A DNA stretch of 11,428 nt from Deltaproteobacteria bacterium (GTDB lineage Bacteria > Desulfobacterota > GWC2-55-46 > JAUVFY01). The notes under the pieces are model-generated. The model saw only the letters and a list, made by a program, of their open reading frames with translations. It did no database searches and was not told the DNA's origin. Position numbers and translations under genes: made by a program. Shown here piece by piece: positions 1-7,322 of the stretch (the first letter of the stretch is position 1; every line of letters begins with the position of its first letter). Location of the stretch: assembly GCA_030594025.1 (NCBI GenBank), contig JAUVFY010000028.1:1-11428 (forward strand), read 5' to 3'.

Positions 1-87
1 AAAGAAGAGATGGAGGGTGTTGTGAGCCTCGATGTGCCCGTCAAGGTGAACCTCAAACGAGGGCCTGACTGGCAGAGCGTCGAATAG
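1..87 (+). CDS. polA: DNA polymerase I, C-terminal end (partial)
   Basis: The frame is open from the first base to a TAG at 85-87 and encodes 28 residues ending in DWQSVE. The segment MEGVVSLDVPVKVNLKRGPDW has the form of the last strand-turn-strand of family A DNA polymerases, where a Met-Glu-x2-Val stretch is followed by Leu-x-Val-Pro-(L/V)-Lys-Val and a closing Gly-x-x-Trp a few residues before the stop. The enzyme would fill gaps during repair and remove Okazaki primers in the cytoplasm. Only the tail is visible, so no catalytic motif can be checked; the call rests on this short signature. It lies upstream of the signalling operon on the same strand but is separated from it by a G-rich tract and a separate promoter. 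Confidence 0.75.
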   Translation, partial: KEEMEGVVSLDVPVKVNLKRGPDWQSVE

Positions 88-90
88 CCC

Positions 91-109
91 GGGGTGGGGG
101 TGGGGGTGG
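91..109 (+). other. G-rich tract just after the polA stop
   Basis: Four G runs of 4, 5, 5 and 2 bases are separated by single T residues, starting three bases after the polA stop codon. The short loops suit a parallel G-quadruplex in the transcript or the plus strand, although the fourth run has only two G, so a three-tier structure would need a bulge. No conventional hairpin-plus-T-run terminator is visible here, so this tract may be what follows the end of polA transcription. Confidence 0.4.
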
Positions 110-173
110 TACTTTAAGACCTTTAAAAATATAGAATAAAATACCCTTGACCGAAAATATTTCGGGTGGTACT
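104..173 (+). repeat. Pair of 10-bp direct repeats 60 bp apart (GGGTGGTACT)
   Basis: GGGTGGTACT occurs at 104-113 and again at 164-173, an offset of exactly 60 bp. Both copies run on into an AT-rich stretch (TTAAGA and ATAAAA). The second copy overlaps the spacer and the first four bases of the -10 hexamer of the promoter, while the first lies upstream of the -35. An offset close to a whole number of helical turns would put both copies on the same face of DNA, as expected for two sites bound by one regulator. This is inference from layout only. Confidence 0.4.
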
Positions 174-175
174 AT
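147..175 (+). promoter_or_regulatory. Sigma70-type promoter of the signalling operon
   Basis: TTGACC at 147-152 and TACTAT at 170-175 are separated by an ideal 17-bp spacer, with a run of A after the -10. Transcription would start near 181-183, leaving a leader of about 46 nt before the ATG at 228. This argues against reading the TTG at 147 as a start codon, because it is part of the -35 hexamer. Confidence 0.65.
151..165. promoter_or_regulatory. Operator-like inverted repeat inside the promoter spacer
   Basis: CCGAAA-ATA-TTTCGG is a perfect 6-bp inverted repeat with a 3-bp centre. It lies between the -35 and -10 hexamers and touches the -35 box. A dimeric repressor bound here would block polymerase. 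The first gene of the operon encodes a DNA-binding response regulator, which makes autoregulation a reasonable but untested idea. Confidence 0.45.
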
Positions 176-227
176 AAAAAGGATAACCTCCGGCCTTTTT
201 AACCCTTTTGTAACCGTCTTTAAACGT

Positions 228-809
228 ATGGCCGAGAAGAAAAGACCTTATACAACAGGAGAGATAGCTTCCCTCTGCCACGTCACGATTAATGCCGTAA
301 AAAAGTGGATTGCCTCCGGGAAGCTCAAGGCCTACAGAACGCCCGGAGGACATTTTCGCATCGATAGCGGTGATTTCGAGGCGTTCATCTCCAAGTTCAA
401 GCTCCACATAAGAGAAGAGTTCTTCCCCGAAAAAAAGAAGATACTCATTATCGACGACGAGCCGCAGGTAGTCGAGTATCTGAAGGGGGCACTTCTTTCA
501 AGCCCGGACGGCAATAAATACAACATAGAGACGGCCGGAGACGGCTACGAGGCCCTTATCAAGGTGGGGGACTTCAACCCGGACCTCCTTGTGCTCGACA
601 TAAGGATGCCGAGGATAAACGGGTTCGAGGTCTGCAGGCGTTTGAGGGAGGATGAGAAGTGGAGCTCGGTAAAGATCCTCGCCGTCACGGCCTTCGGCAA
701 AGAGGACATGGAAAAGATAGTCCAGAGCGGTGCGGACAGGTGTATTTCGAAGCCCGTAAACCTGGACGAATTCCGCACTAACGTGAAGAAGCTTTTAAAG
801 AAGAGATGA
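228..809 (+). CDS. HTH-receiver response regulator (excisionase/MerR-like HTH + REC)
   Basis: A 193-residue cytoplasmic protein. Residues about 7-55 form a MerR/excisionase-type winged helix: YTTGEIASLCHVTINAVKKWI is the helix-turn-helix, and the Thr-Pro-Gly-Gly-His block at 38-42 is typical of this family. Residues about 71-191 are a receiver domain with the acidic pair Asp76/Asp77, phosphoacceptor Asp124 in LVLDIRMP, Thr154 and Lys175 in SKPV, so it should accept phosphate. The domain order (DNA-binding first, receiver last) is the reverse of OmpR or NarL regulators. The ATG at 228 is the only start codon in frame downstream of the predicted transcription start; a longer reading from TTG 147 would begin inside the -35 box. 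No clear Shine-Dalgarno sequence precedes it. It lies 61 nt upstream of the hybrid kinase gene, its probable phosphodonor. Confidence 0.85.
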   Translation: MAEKKRPYTTGEIASLCHVTINAVKKWIASGKLKAYRTPGGHFRIDSGDFEAFISKFKLHIREEFFPEKKKILIIDDEPQVVEYLKGALLSSPDGNKYNIETAGDGYEALIKVGDFNPDLLVLDIRMPRINGFEVCRRLREDEKWSSVKILAVTAFGKEDMEKIVQSGADRCISKPVNLDEFRTNVKKLLKKR

Positions 810-870
810 CGGACATCAAGAATTTTGAATTTTAAATATAGACGCTCCAAGACACGCACCGGTTTTTGAT

Positions 871-3747
871 ATGAGAAACCTCTTCGGCAACCTTACAATA
901 TCCAGGAAGATAGGGGTCGTCTTCCTTGTGCTCCTTGCCACGATGGGCATAGGCGGCTCGGTGGGGCTGTATAACGCCAACCGGGTCGCACAGGTTGCGA
1001 GATTCCTCTACGAGGACAACTTCAGGAAGACCGAGACCCTTTCGGCCGTGGAGACGGAGTTTCTCACCCAGCGCCAGGAACTCTTCCTCCACATCGTAGT
1101 CGCCGACGACGGAACCATGAGTCTGCTCGAGGGTTCCATCGGGGATCATACCGGGAAGATTAACGCCCTGATGCACGAGTACAGATCCCTGGGCATCCAG
1201 GAGGGCCACGAAGAGACCTACAAAGAACTCGACCGCAGTTTTTCAAGCTACCTATCCGTTCAGAAGACCGTTATCGAGCTTTCAAAGGCGGGCGAAAAAG
1301 ATAACGCCATGACGCTCATAAGGGGCGAGGGCAACAGAAGCTTCAACCACACACTCGATACCCTGAAAGACCTCCTTGAAAAGGAGAGGGGGTCGGCCTT
1401 CGTCGCCTTCCAGAGGACAAATTTCCTTGCCAGGGTCGTAATACTCGTAACCCTGGCGTTCGTAATAGGCGCCATAATCGTGGCCAGCGGGCTCTGGTTT
1501 GCCACCACGCGTTCCATAGTAAGGCCGATACTCTATATATGGGAGGCCGTAAAGAAGATGGAAGAGGGCGACCTCAAGCAGAGGGCGCCCGTTACGACCA
1601 ACGATGAGATAGGCACCCTGGCCACGGAGGTCAACAGGATGGCCGAGAACATTGAGAACTATTATGACACCATGAAAAAAAGGCATGAGATTGAAAAAGA
1701 GGCCTTGGCCAGGGCGAGCGAGATGAAGAGCCAGTTCCTGGCCAACGTCAGCCATGAACTCAGGACCCCTCTGAACTCCATCATAGGCTTTTCAGAACTC
1801 TTGAAGGAAAAGTCCTTCGGGAAACTGAACGATAAGCAGGCACAATACGTCGAGTACATAAACTCCAGCGGCTCACACCTCTTGGGGCTCATAAACAGCA
1901 TCCTCGATCTTTCGAAGATAGAGGCCGGCAGGATGGAGCTCGTGATCGAAGAGTTCCCCATAACCGAGGTGCTCGAAGAGACCATGGCAACCATCAGGCC
2001 CCTTGCCGAGAAGAGGGATATAACGCTTAAAAGCAAAGAGGCCCCCGAATATCCAATAATAAGGGCCGACAAGGGCAAGTTCAAGCAGATCATGCTCAAC
2101 CTCCTTTCGAACGCCGTTAAATTCAACGTGGAAAAAGGCCAGGTCACAGTGGACTGGGATATTACCGAAGAGCCCCACGGAAATGCCGTGGAGAGGTTCC
2201 TGGTCATGTCGGTCACCGATACCGGCATGGGCGTGAGGGAGGAGGATGTAGAAAAGCTCTTCAAGGAGTTCGAGCAGCTTGAACCCGCTACCATCAAGGA
2301 GCACGGCGGCACGGGTCTCGGGCTCGCCCTTACAAAGAAGCTGGTTAATATGCACGGTGGCCATATCTGGGTGGAGAGCGAGATGGGTAAGGGATGCACC
2401 TTCACGGTGAAGATTCCCCAGGGAGCAGAAAAGACCGAGGGCATGGCCGCCCGGGCGCCTTTAGTAACGGAGGGCTACCAGGAGACCAATCCGTCCGTAC
2501 TCGTATGTGGCGAAAGCAGGGACATAAACCATCTGCTCGAGATCTATCTCTCAACCGAAAATTACGACGTTATTAAAGCCGGTGACGGAGAGGAACTGCT
2601 CAGAAAGGCCGGGCAGCAAAAGCCCTTCGCAATCATAATGGGCATTACCATCCCCAGGAAGGACGGCTGGGAGGTGTTGAAGGAATTAAAGGGCGACCCC
2701 GAAACCGCTGACATCCCCGCGGTCATCATCTCATCGGCCAACAACAAGGAGCTGGGTTTCGCCCTCGGCGCCGTCGATTACCTCGTAAAGCCCGTAAACA
2801 AGGATATGCTCATCGGGTCCCTTCACCGCCTGAGTTTTACCACAAAGGAGAAGAGAGAGTCGACAAAGATCCTCGTAGTGGATGACGAGCCGCGGGTGCT
2901 TGCACTCCTCACCGACATACTCGAAAACGAGGGGTTTACGGTGATCAAGGCCCCCGGGGGCGAAGAGGCGATAAAGGCGGCCGTAGAAAAGAACCCGGAC
3001 CTCATGATACTGGACCTCATGATGCCCGGGGTGAGCGGTTTCGACGTCGTTGACAGGTTGAAGGAGCACCCGACGGCAAGGAACATACCCGTTATAATCT
3101 TTACGGCCAAAGAGATATCCGAGCAAGACAAGAGGCGCCTGGGCACCAACATAGAAAAGATAATCCAGAAGGCGGGTTTTAAAAAGGAAGACCTCGTCGA
3201 GGAGATAAAGCGTCTCGAGTGGGCTTATCCCGAAAAGGCAAACCTGGTCGACCGCACCACAAATCTTTTCAACAGGAGGTACTTCGATATAGTCCTTTCC
3301 CGCGAGGTCTCGAACAGTGAACGCTCAGGGCACCCCTTCTCGGTTCTGCTTGTCGACATAGATAATTTCCAGAAATTTAACGAAGAAAATGACTTTGCAA
3401 CGGGTGATAATGCACTCGTCGAGGTCGCCGGGCTCATCAAGGGCGATCTCAGGAAGGCCGACTGTGTCACGCGTTACGGTGGAGACGCATTCGCTGTGGT
3501 GCTGTCGGGTATCGCAAAGGAAGAGGCAAGACTGGTGGCCAGAAAACTCAGGGCGCTCGTGGAAGCCCACCCCATCACAACCCTCGACGGCAGAGGTGTT
3601 TTGACGGTGAGTATCGCATTGACGTGTCCGCCCGAGGACGGAACAACGGGCATAGCGGTGGGCCTTGAAAGAACCGTAAAAGAGTTGAGCGCCGAGGGCG
3701 GCAACAGGGTCTCGGCAGTAAAGGGGCATGGCAGAGAAGGTGGATAA
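871..3747 (+). CDS. Membrane hybrid histidine kinase with two receivers and a degenerate GGDEF domain
   Basis: A 958-residue inner-membrane sensor kinase. Order: TM1 about 14-34; a helical periplasmic region about 35-186 resembling four-helix-bundle (4HB_MCP-like) sensors; TM2 about 187-210; HAMP about 211-264; HisKA with phosphoacceptor His295 in SHELRTP; HATPase with N box Asn410/Asn414, Asp450-Thr-Gly-Met-Gly and Gly-Thr-Gly-Leu-Gly at 480-484. A first receiver (about 541-655) keeps Lys640, but Gly591 occupies the phosphoacceptor position and the acidic pocket is Gly547-Glu548, so it is a pseudo-receiver. A second receiver (about 667-780) is intact: Asp671, Asp672, Asp715, Thr745, Lys767. 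A C-terminal GGDEF-fold domain (about 791-948) keeps Asp829/Asp831 and an RxxD inhibitory site (861-864), but the signature reads GGDAF (870-874) and the usual Gly-His block is lost. Kinase and phosphorelay activity are likely; cyclase activity is doubtful. The ATG at 871 has only a weak upstream ribosome site. Confidence 0.88.
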   Translation: MRNLFGNLTISRKIGVVFLVLLATMGIGGSVGLYNANRVAQVARFLYEDNFRKTETLSAVETEFLTQRQELFLHIVVADDGTMSLLEGSIGDHTGKINALMHEYRSLGIQEGHEETYKELDRSFSSYLSVQKTVIELSKAGEKDNAMTLIRGEGNRSFNHTLDTLKDLLEKERGSAFVAFQRTNFLARVVILVTLAFVIGAIIVASGLWFATTRSIVRPILYIWEAVKKMEEGDLKQRAPVTTNDEIGTLATEVNRMAENIENYYDTMKKRHEIEKEALARASEMKSQFLANVSHELRTPLNSIIGFSELLKEKSFGKLNDKQAQYVEYINSSGSHLLGLINSILDLSKIEAGRMELVIEEFPITEVLEETMATIRPLAEKRDITLKSKEAPEYPIIRADKGKFKQIMLNLLSNAVKFNVEKGQVTVDWDITEEPHGNAVERFLVMSVTDTGMGVREEDVEKLFKEFEQLEPATIKEHGGTGLGLALTKKLVNMHGGHIWVESEMGKGCTFTVKIPQGAEKTEGMAARAPLVTEGYQETNPSVLVCGESRDINHLLEIYLSTENYDVIKAGDGEELLRKAGQQKPFAIIMGITIPRKDGWEVLKELKGDPETADIPAVIISSANNKELGFALGAVDYLVKPVNKDMLIGSLHRLSFTTKEKRESTKILVVDDEPRVLALLTDILENEGFTVIKAPGGEEAIKAAVEKNPDLMILDLMMPGVSGFDVVDRLKEHPTARNIPVIIFTAKEISEQDKRRLGTNIEKIIQKAGFKKEDLVEEIKRLEWAYPEKANLVDRTTNLFNRRYFDIVLSREVSNSERSGHPFSVLLVDIDNFQKFNEENDFATGDNALVEVAGLIKGDLRKADCVTRYGGDAFAVVLSGIAKEEARLVARKLRALVEAHPITTLDGRGVLTVSIALTCPPEDGTTGIAVGLERTVKELSAEGGNRVSAVKGHGREGG

Positions 3748-4129
3748 GAAGTTGAAGATCCTCGTCGTCGAAGACGACTTCATGAACATGATCCTTGTAA
3801 AGGAAATACTCAGTCTTCACGGCTACGAAGTACTCGAGGCGGGTAACGGCAAGGAGGCCGTCGAGAAAGCCAGTAAAGAAAAACCCGACCTTATACTCAT
3901 GGACATCAATCTGCCCGAGATGGACGGTGTTACGGCAACGAAGAAGATAAAGGCCGAAGAGTCGACAAAAAAGATCCCCATATATGCACTTACCGCCTCG
4001 GTGATGAAGGGCGATGCGGAGAAGTTCCTCGGCGAGGGTTTTGACGGGTATCTCGCCAAGCCCATAGAGACGAAAAAGCTCATCGAAAGTATAGAATCGG
4101 GCCTGGGAAAGGAAAAGGCGGAAGGTTGA
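3728..4129 (+). CDS. Single-domain response regulator (DivK/CheY-like)
   Basis: A 133-residue stand-alone receiver with no output domain. The acidic pocket is Glu15-Asp16-Asp17, the phosphoacceptor is Asp59 in LILMDINLPEMDG, with Thr89 and Lys111 (AKPI), so all residues needed for phosphorylation are present. The closest familiar pattern is DivK and similar shuttle receivers (VEDxxMN near the start, ALTASVMKGD after the Thr). Its ATG lies inside the last codons of the hybrid kinase gene, overlapping it by 20 nt in another frame, so the two are very likely translationally coupled and the kinase is the natural partner. It could pass phosphate onward or act by protein-protein contact. About 40 nt separate its stop from the convergent transglutaminase gene, with no clear hairpin terminator between them. 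Confidence 0.85.
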   Translation: MAEKVDKKLKILVVEDDFMNMILVKEILSLHGYEVLEAGNGKEAVEKASKEKPDLILMDINLPEMDGVTATKKIKAEESTKKIPIYALTASVMKGDAEKFLGEGFDGYLAKPIETKKLIESIESGLGKEKAEG

Positions 4130-4171
4130 AGGGATTTTTTAAGGAAGCGTCTCCGGTAGCTGAGCCCCCTG

Positions 4172-6199
4172 TCAATAAGCAGCTTTTTTCAAACTCTCCA
4201 TAAAACTTTTAATCTCGAAGGTCCTGGCCTTGGTAAGCGCCCGCCCCCCGTACCTGACCTCCTCAAAGGCACTGGTAAGGGACTTCGCCACCGGGTGGCC
4301 CGTTCTCAGGGCAAACTCCATGGGGGTCTCAAAAGCCCTTTTTTCAAACCCCTTCTTTTTGAGTATGGAAAGCATCTCGAGGTAGAACCCGGGGGTTTTG
4401 ACTTCGCCCTTCCTGCCGGTTAAAACAACTTTTATAATCGCGGCCGCGAGTAAAGCTGTGACGAGGACCAACGGGGCCCACATCCACCGAGTTGACCCCT
4501 TGCCTTCGCGCACGGTTGATAAGAACGAGGCGAGCATTTTCCCGAGCGATACCCTCAGCCCTGAGGCCCGGGATTCTACCTTCCTGGCCATCCGGAGCTG
4601 GTCGGTGATGGTGTAGTTTATGATGTGCTTGGCCCACCTCCACCTCAACGAATCCACCATAAGCCCCACCCACGATGCCTCCCGGGGGGTTATAAGCCCC
4701 TGCGAAGGGGTGGGGTCGAATCTCGTCCATCCCCGGGCCGGGATGTACGCCTCGACCCAGCTGTGCGCGTCCTGCTGCCTTACGAGGAAGTAATTCCCGT
4801 AACCGTTCCACTGGCCCTGGAGAAACCCGGTAACTATCCTCGCGGGGATGCCCGCGTGCCTCAGGAGTATCACCATGGCCGTTGCATAGTGTTCGCAGTA
4901 GCCCTCCTTCGAGTAGAAGAGGAAGTCCTCAAGTGGGGTCCCACCGGCGCCCTTTTCAGGGTCCAGGGTATATCGGTAGTTGGTCTTCAGGTAACCCTCG
5001 ATGGCCTTTGCCCTTTCGAAGTCCGTGGGTTTGGCTCTGGTTATCTCAAGGGCGAGTGCCTCGATGGGGCCTCCCCTCGAAGGGGTCTGTAGATAAGGGG
5101 AGGCGGCATCGGGGGTGTAAGTCTCAATTGATTTCCCGGAGCCGCCCAGAACCGACCACGCCCTGTACTGGATCCTCGAGTAGGGGGGTGAGGGCAGGTA
5201 TATGGAGCCCGAGCGGTCGGTCAGGACCTTTGCGAACCTGCCCTGGACCGATACCCCGCGTGAGACGGCAAAGAGTATTTCCGTCTCAAGCGGCTCGAGA
5301 AGGATCTTCTGCTCGAGCATGCCCTTCTGCCATTTGCCCAGGAGGAAGAGCCTTCCGTTCTTTTCCACGGCAGGGAGCATCCTTTTAACCGTCCTGTTCC
5401 AGCCCCTGCCGTCATAGTGGTCGAGGGTGGCGCCCCTGAAATAGAGTACCGGCAGCCTCGAGGGCATCTCTGGGAGCTCGACCCTCATAACGACCATGGG
5501 GTTTTGCTTGACGGGCCCGAAATCTCCGAGCTCCACCCTGTCGGAAAAACCGGCTACCTTAATCGTATTGAGGGTCTTTGGCTCGAAGAAACCCACGGCA
5601 AGGCGCGGGATTATGAAAAACAGAGCGAGTGTTATGATTATCGACGAGGCCGTAAGGGCTATGGTTCCCAGGAAAAAGGGCGCGCCGAAAACCCCCCGGG
5701 GCATGGAGCCTTCCCTGCGTCGTCCCTCCTCCCAGTCCCTTTTCATGTTGAATATTATCATGGCCCAGATGCTAAGCATGATGAAAAGCGAGAGTATGAG
5801 GAAGAAAAGCGGGCTTATGGTAGATGCCGCGGCAGCGAGTATCTGGAAGAGAACGAGCGTGAAGAGAAGAAAGTAATCGCGCGTTGTGGTGAGGTCGAAG
5901 AGTTTTAATGCCACGAGTATCGTAAGGAACCTGGCCGAGGCGCCTATGAAGGTCCCGGATACGAAGAAGTAATCCGCGAGGTAGACGGTGGATACCACGA
6001 CGGCCAGCACGTTCCACAGGGCCTTGGAGACAGTAATGGTGGTGGTTGTGGTTATCGTGTTTATAATGAGGCTTGCGGCCATCACCAGCGCCATTACGGC
6101 CACAAAGCCGCCGCCTACCTCCTCTACGAGGGCCATCGCGCCGATACCCACCGCCACGGCGAGATAGGTTATTATCGTAGTATAAGCGGAAAAGTTCAT
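4172..6199 (-). CDS. Transglutaminase-like membrane protein (TgpA/DUF3488 family)
   Basis: A 675-residue protein of the TgpA architecture. The N-terminal third (residues about 5-200) is a block of hydrophobic membrane helices ending in FFIIPRL, the DUF3488 region. A large extracytoplasmic part follows, with a transglutaminase/papain-like core at about 380-500: Cys435 in EGYCEHYATAM, His479 in DAHSWVEAY and Asp495 in RFDPTPSQG form a complete triad, so it is probably active as a protease or acyl transferase on an envelope substrate. A second hydrophobic segment (about 574-594) and a short cytoplasmic DUF4129-like tail (about 603-665) complete it; total length is normal for the family. The ATG at 6199 is 28 nt downstream of the DUF58 gene's stop, and no strong Shine-Dalgarno sequence is seen. 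It is the last gene of the MoxR operon. Confidence 0.9.
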   Translation of the reverse strand: MNFSAYTTIITYLAVAVGIGAMALVEEVGGGFVAVMALVMAASLIINTITTTTTITVSKALWNVLAVVVSTVYLADYFFVSGTFIGASARFLTILVALKLFDLTTTRDYFLLFTLVLFQILAAAASTISPLFFLILSLFIMLSIWAMIIFNMKRDWEEGRRREGSMPRGVFGAPFFLGTIALTASSIIITLALFFIIPRLAVGFFEPKTLNTIKVAGFSDRVELGDFGPVKQNPMVVMRVELPEMPSRLPVLYFRGATLDHYDGRGWNRTVKRMLPAVEKNGRLFLLGKWQKGMLEQKILLEPLETEILFAVSRGVSVQGRFAKVLTDRSGSIYLPSPPYSRIQYRAWSVLGGSGKSIETYTPDAASPYLQTPSRGGPIEALALEITRAKPTDFERAKAIEGYLKTNYRYTLDPEKGAGGTPLEDFLFYSKEGYCEHYATAMVILLRHAGIPARIVTGFLQGQWNGYGNYFLVRQQDAHSWVEAYIPARGWTRFDPTPSQGLITPREASWVGLMVDSLRWRWAKHIINYTITDQLRMARKVESRASGLRVSLGKMLASFLSTVREGKGSTRWMWAPLVLVTALLAAAIIKVVLTGRKGEVKTPGFYLEMLSILKKKGFEKRAFETPMEFALRTGHPVAKSLTSAFEEVRYGGRALTKARTFEIKSFMESLKKAAY

Positions 6200-6227
6200 G
6201 AGCTAAAGATTTTTTAAGTTCCCGCGC

Positions 6228-7322
6228 TCACAGACTCACCACCCTCACAGAGGGGACCCCCGGGGGCCCCTCTGGTTCAGTCAGCGCGAGGGTTCTCAGG
6301 ATTCTAAACAGGTGCTCCCTGCCGGCCCTTACGGGCACCTCGGCGGTGAGGGTCTTCAGGCCCGCGGGGAAGTCGTTTGTGATGAAGTGGTTAGCTAAAG
6401 ACGCGGCCTTCTCGACCATCTCTTCGAACAGAGGGCCGCCGCCCCCGCCCCCCCCGTCGACTCCTCCCGCGCCGCCCCCCTCAAACGTCCTGTCCGGGCA
6501 GTTTTCGAATAGTATAAGGAACTTCTGCTCGGTCTCCACCTCGAACTCCTTGGTGAGGAGTTTCCTCGTCCGGGCCGCAGACCTCCAGTGTATGAAACGG
6601 GAATCGTCCCAGAGGGTGTAGTCCCTCAGGCCGTGGAGCTGTGTGCCCGTACCCTTCCTGGGTAGAGAGCTCGCACCAGAGGAAAAGCCCGGCACTGATT
6701 CGTCGGTTTTTAACGGCCTTATCTTAGGGTAGACGAGAACCTCCTCGGGCCCATCTTCCTTTCTCCCCTTGATGAAAAGCCCGAAGGGGAACCTCGTGGT
6801 AATTTTCAGCGCTTCGAGCTCGTATATGCCGCGCCTCGAAAACGTGTACCTTGAGACCCCGTGGGTTTTTTTCGACCTGTTGAGTTTTAGTGTATAAAGC
6901 GGCTCGGCCTCAACCCCCTCGGTCTTTGCCTCTTTTACGTTAAACGAATAAGAGGCCAGGAGCTTTTTTCTGTTTACGATGGTAAGCCTTACCGGGGCGG
7001 CCACCCCCCGGAAGATATGCCTCGGAAGACCCCTTGTAACGCCGACCTTTTTAACCGTGTGTTCGCTCATTATGCCGGAGATGACTATAAGCGATAGGAG
7101 CATGGCGAAGACGAGGTAGAGGAGGTTGTTACCGGTGTTTATCGCGGCCGCGCCGATTAAAAAGACCAGGACCACGAACCTCCAGCCTTCCCTGGTTATC
7201 TTTAGAGTCCTGGGGAGCCTTAGAAACGGCCGTCTTTTCCGGGACGGGGCCTTTCCGAAGGCCCTGCCCGCAAAGATCGTAAGCCAGGGCAGGGGGGCTG
7301 ATATGGCGGGTCTTATGTTCAT
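6228..7322 (-). CDS. DUF58 domain membrane protein
   Basis: A 364-residue protein with a basic cytoplasmic N-terminus, two adjacent membrane helices (about 48-85) and the conserved DUF58 block at about 232-262, LRDYTLWDDSRFIHWRSAARTRKLLTKEFE-like, whose Asp-Asp/Ile-x-Trp/Ser-Ala-Arg positions are the family hallmark. DUF58 proteins accompany MoxR ATPases and often have a VWA-like fold; their molecular role is not firmly known. The ATG overlaps the MoxR stop codon by one base (TGATG on the minus strand), which indicates translational coupling. One oddity is a Gly-rich run at residues 282-296, just after the region resembling a metal-site strand (LILFENCPD). It looks like a low-complexity expansion in a surface loop. 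Confidence 0.87.
   Translation of the reverse strand: MNIRPAISAPLPWLTIFAGRAFGKAPSRKRRPFLRLPRTLKITREGWRFVVLVFLIGAAAINTGNNLLYLVFAMLLSLIVISGIMSEHTVKKVGVTRGLPRHIFRGVAAPVRLTIVNRKKLLASYSFNVKEAKTEGVEAEPLYTLKLNRSKKTHGVSRYTFSRRGIYELEALKITTRFPFGLFIKGRKEDGPEEVLVYPKIRPLKTDESVPGFSSGASSLPRKGTGTQLHGLRDYTLWDDSRFIHWRSAARTRKLLTKEFEVETEQKFLILFENCPDRTFEGGGAGGVDGGGGGGGPLFEEMVEKAASLANHFITNDFPAGLKTLTAEVPVRAGREHLFRILRTLALTEPEGPPGVPSVRVVSL
6435..6479 (-). repeat. GC-only low-complexity tract coding for a Gly-rich loop
   Basis: On the minus (coding) strand this stretch is almost all GGN codons and encodes 13 Gly in 15 residues, interrupted by Ala, Val and Asp. Runs of six to eight consecutive C on the plus strand make it prone to slippage, so gene length may vary between strains or be misread by sequencing. 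Confidence 0.7.

Noticed and set aside
147..227. 27-codon N-terminal extension of the response regulator from TTG 147
   Set aside because: The TTG is the first half of a strong -35 box and the predicted transcription start lies downstream of it; no start codon is in frame between 181 and 228.
4130..4171. Bidirectional terminator between the convergent operons
   Set aside because: There is a T run on the plus strand near 4135 but no stable hairpin arms could be found next to it.
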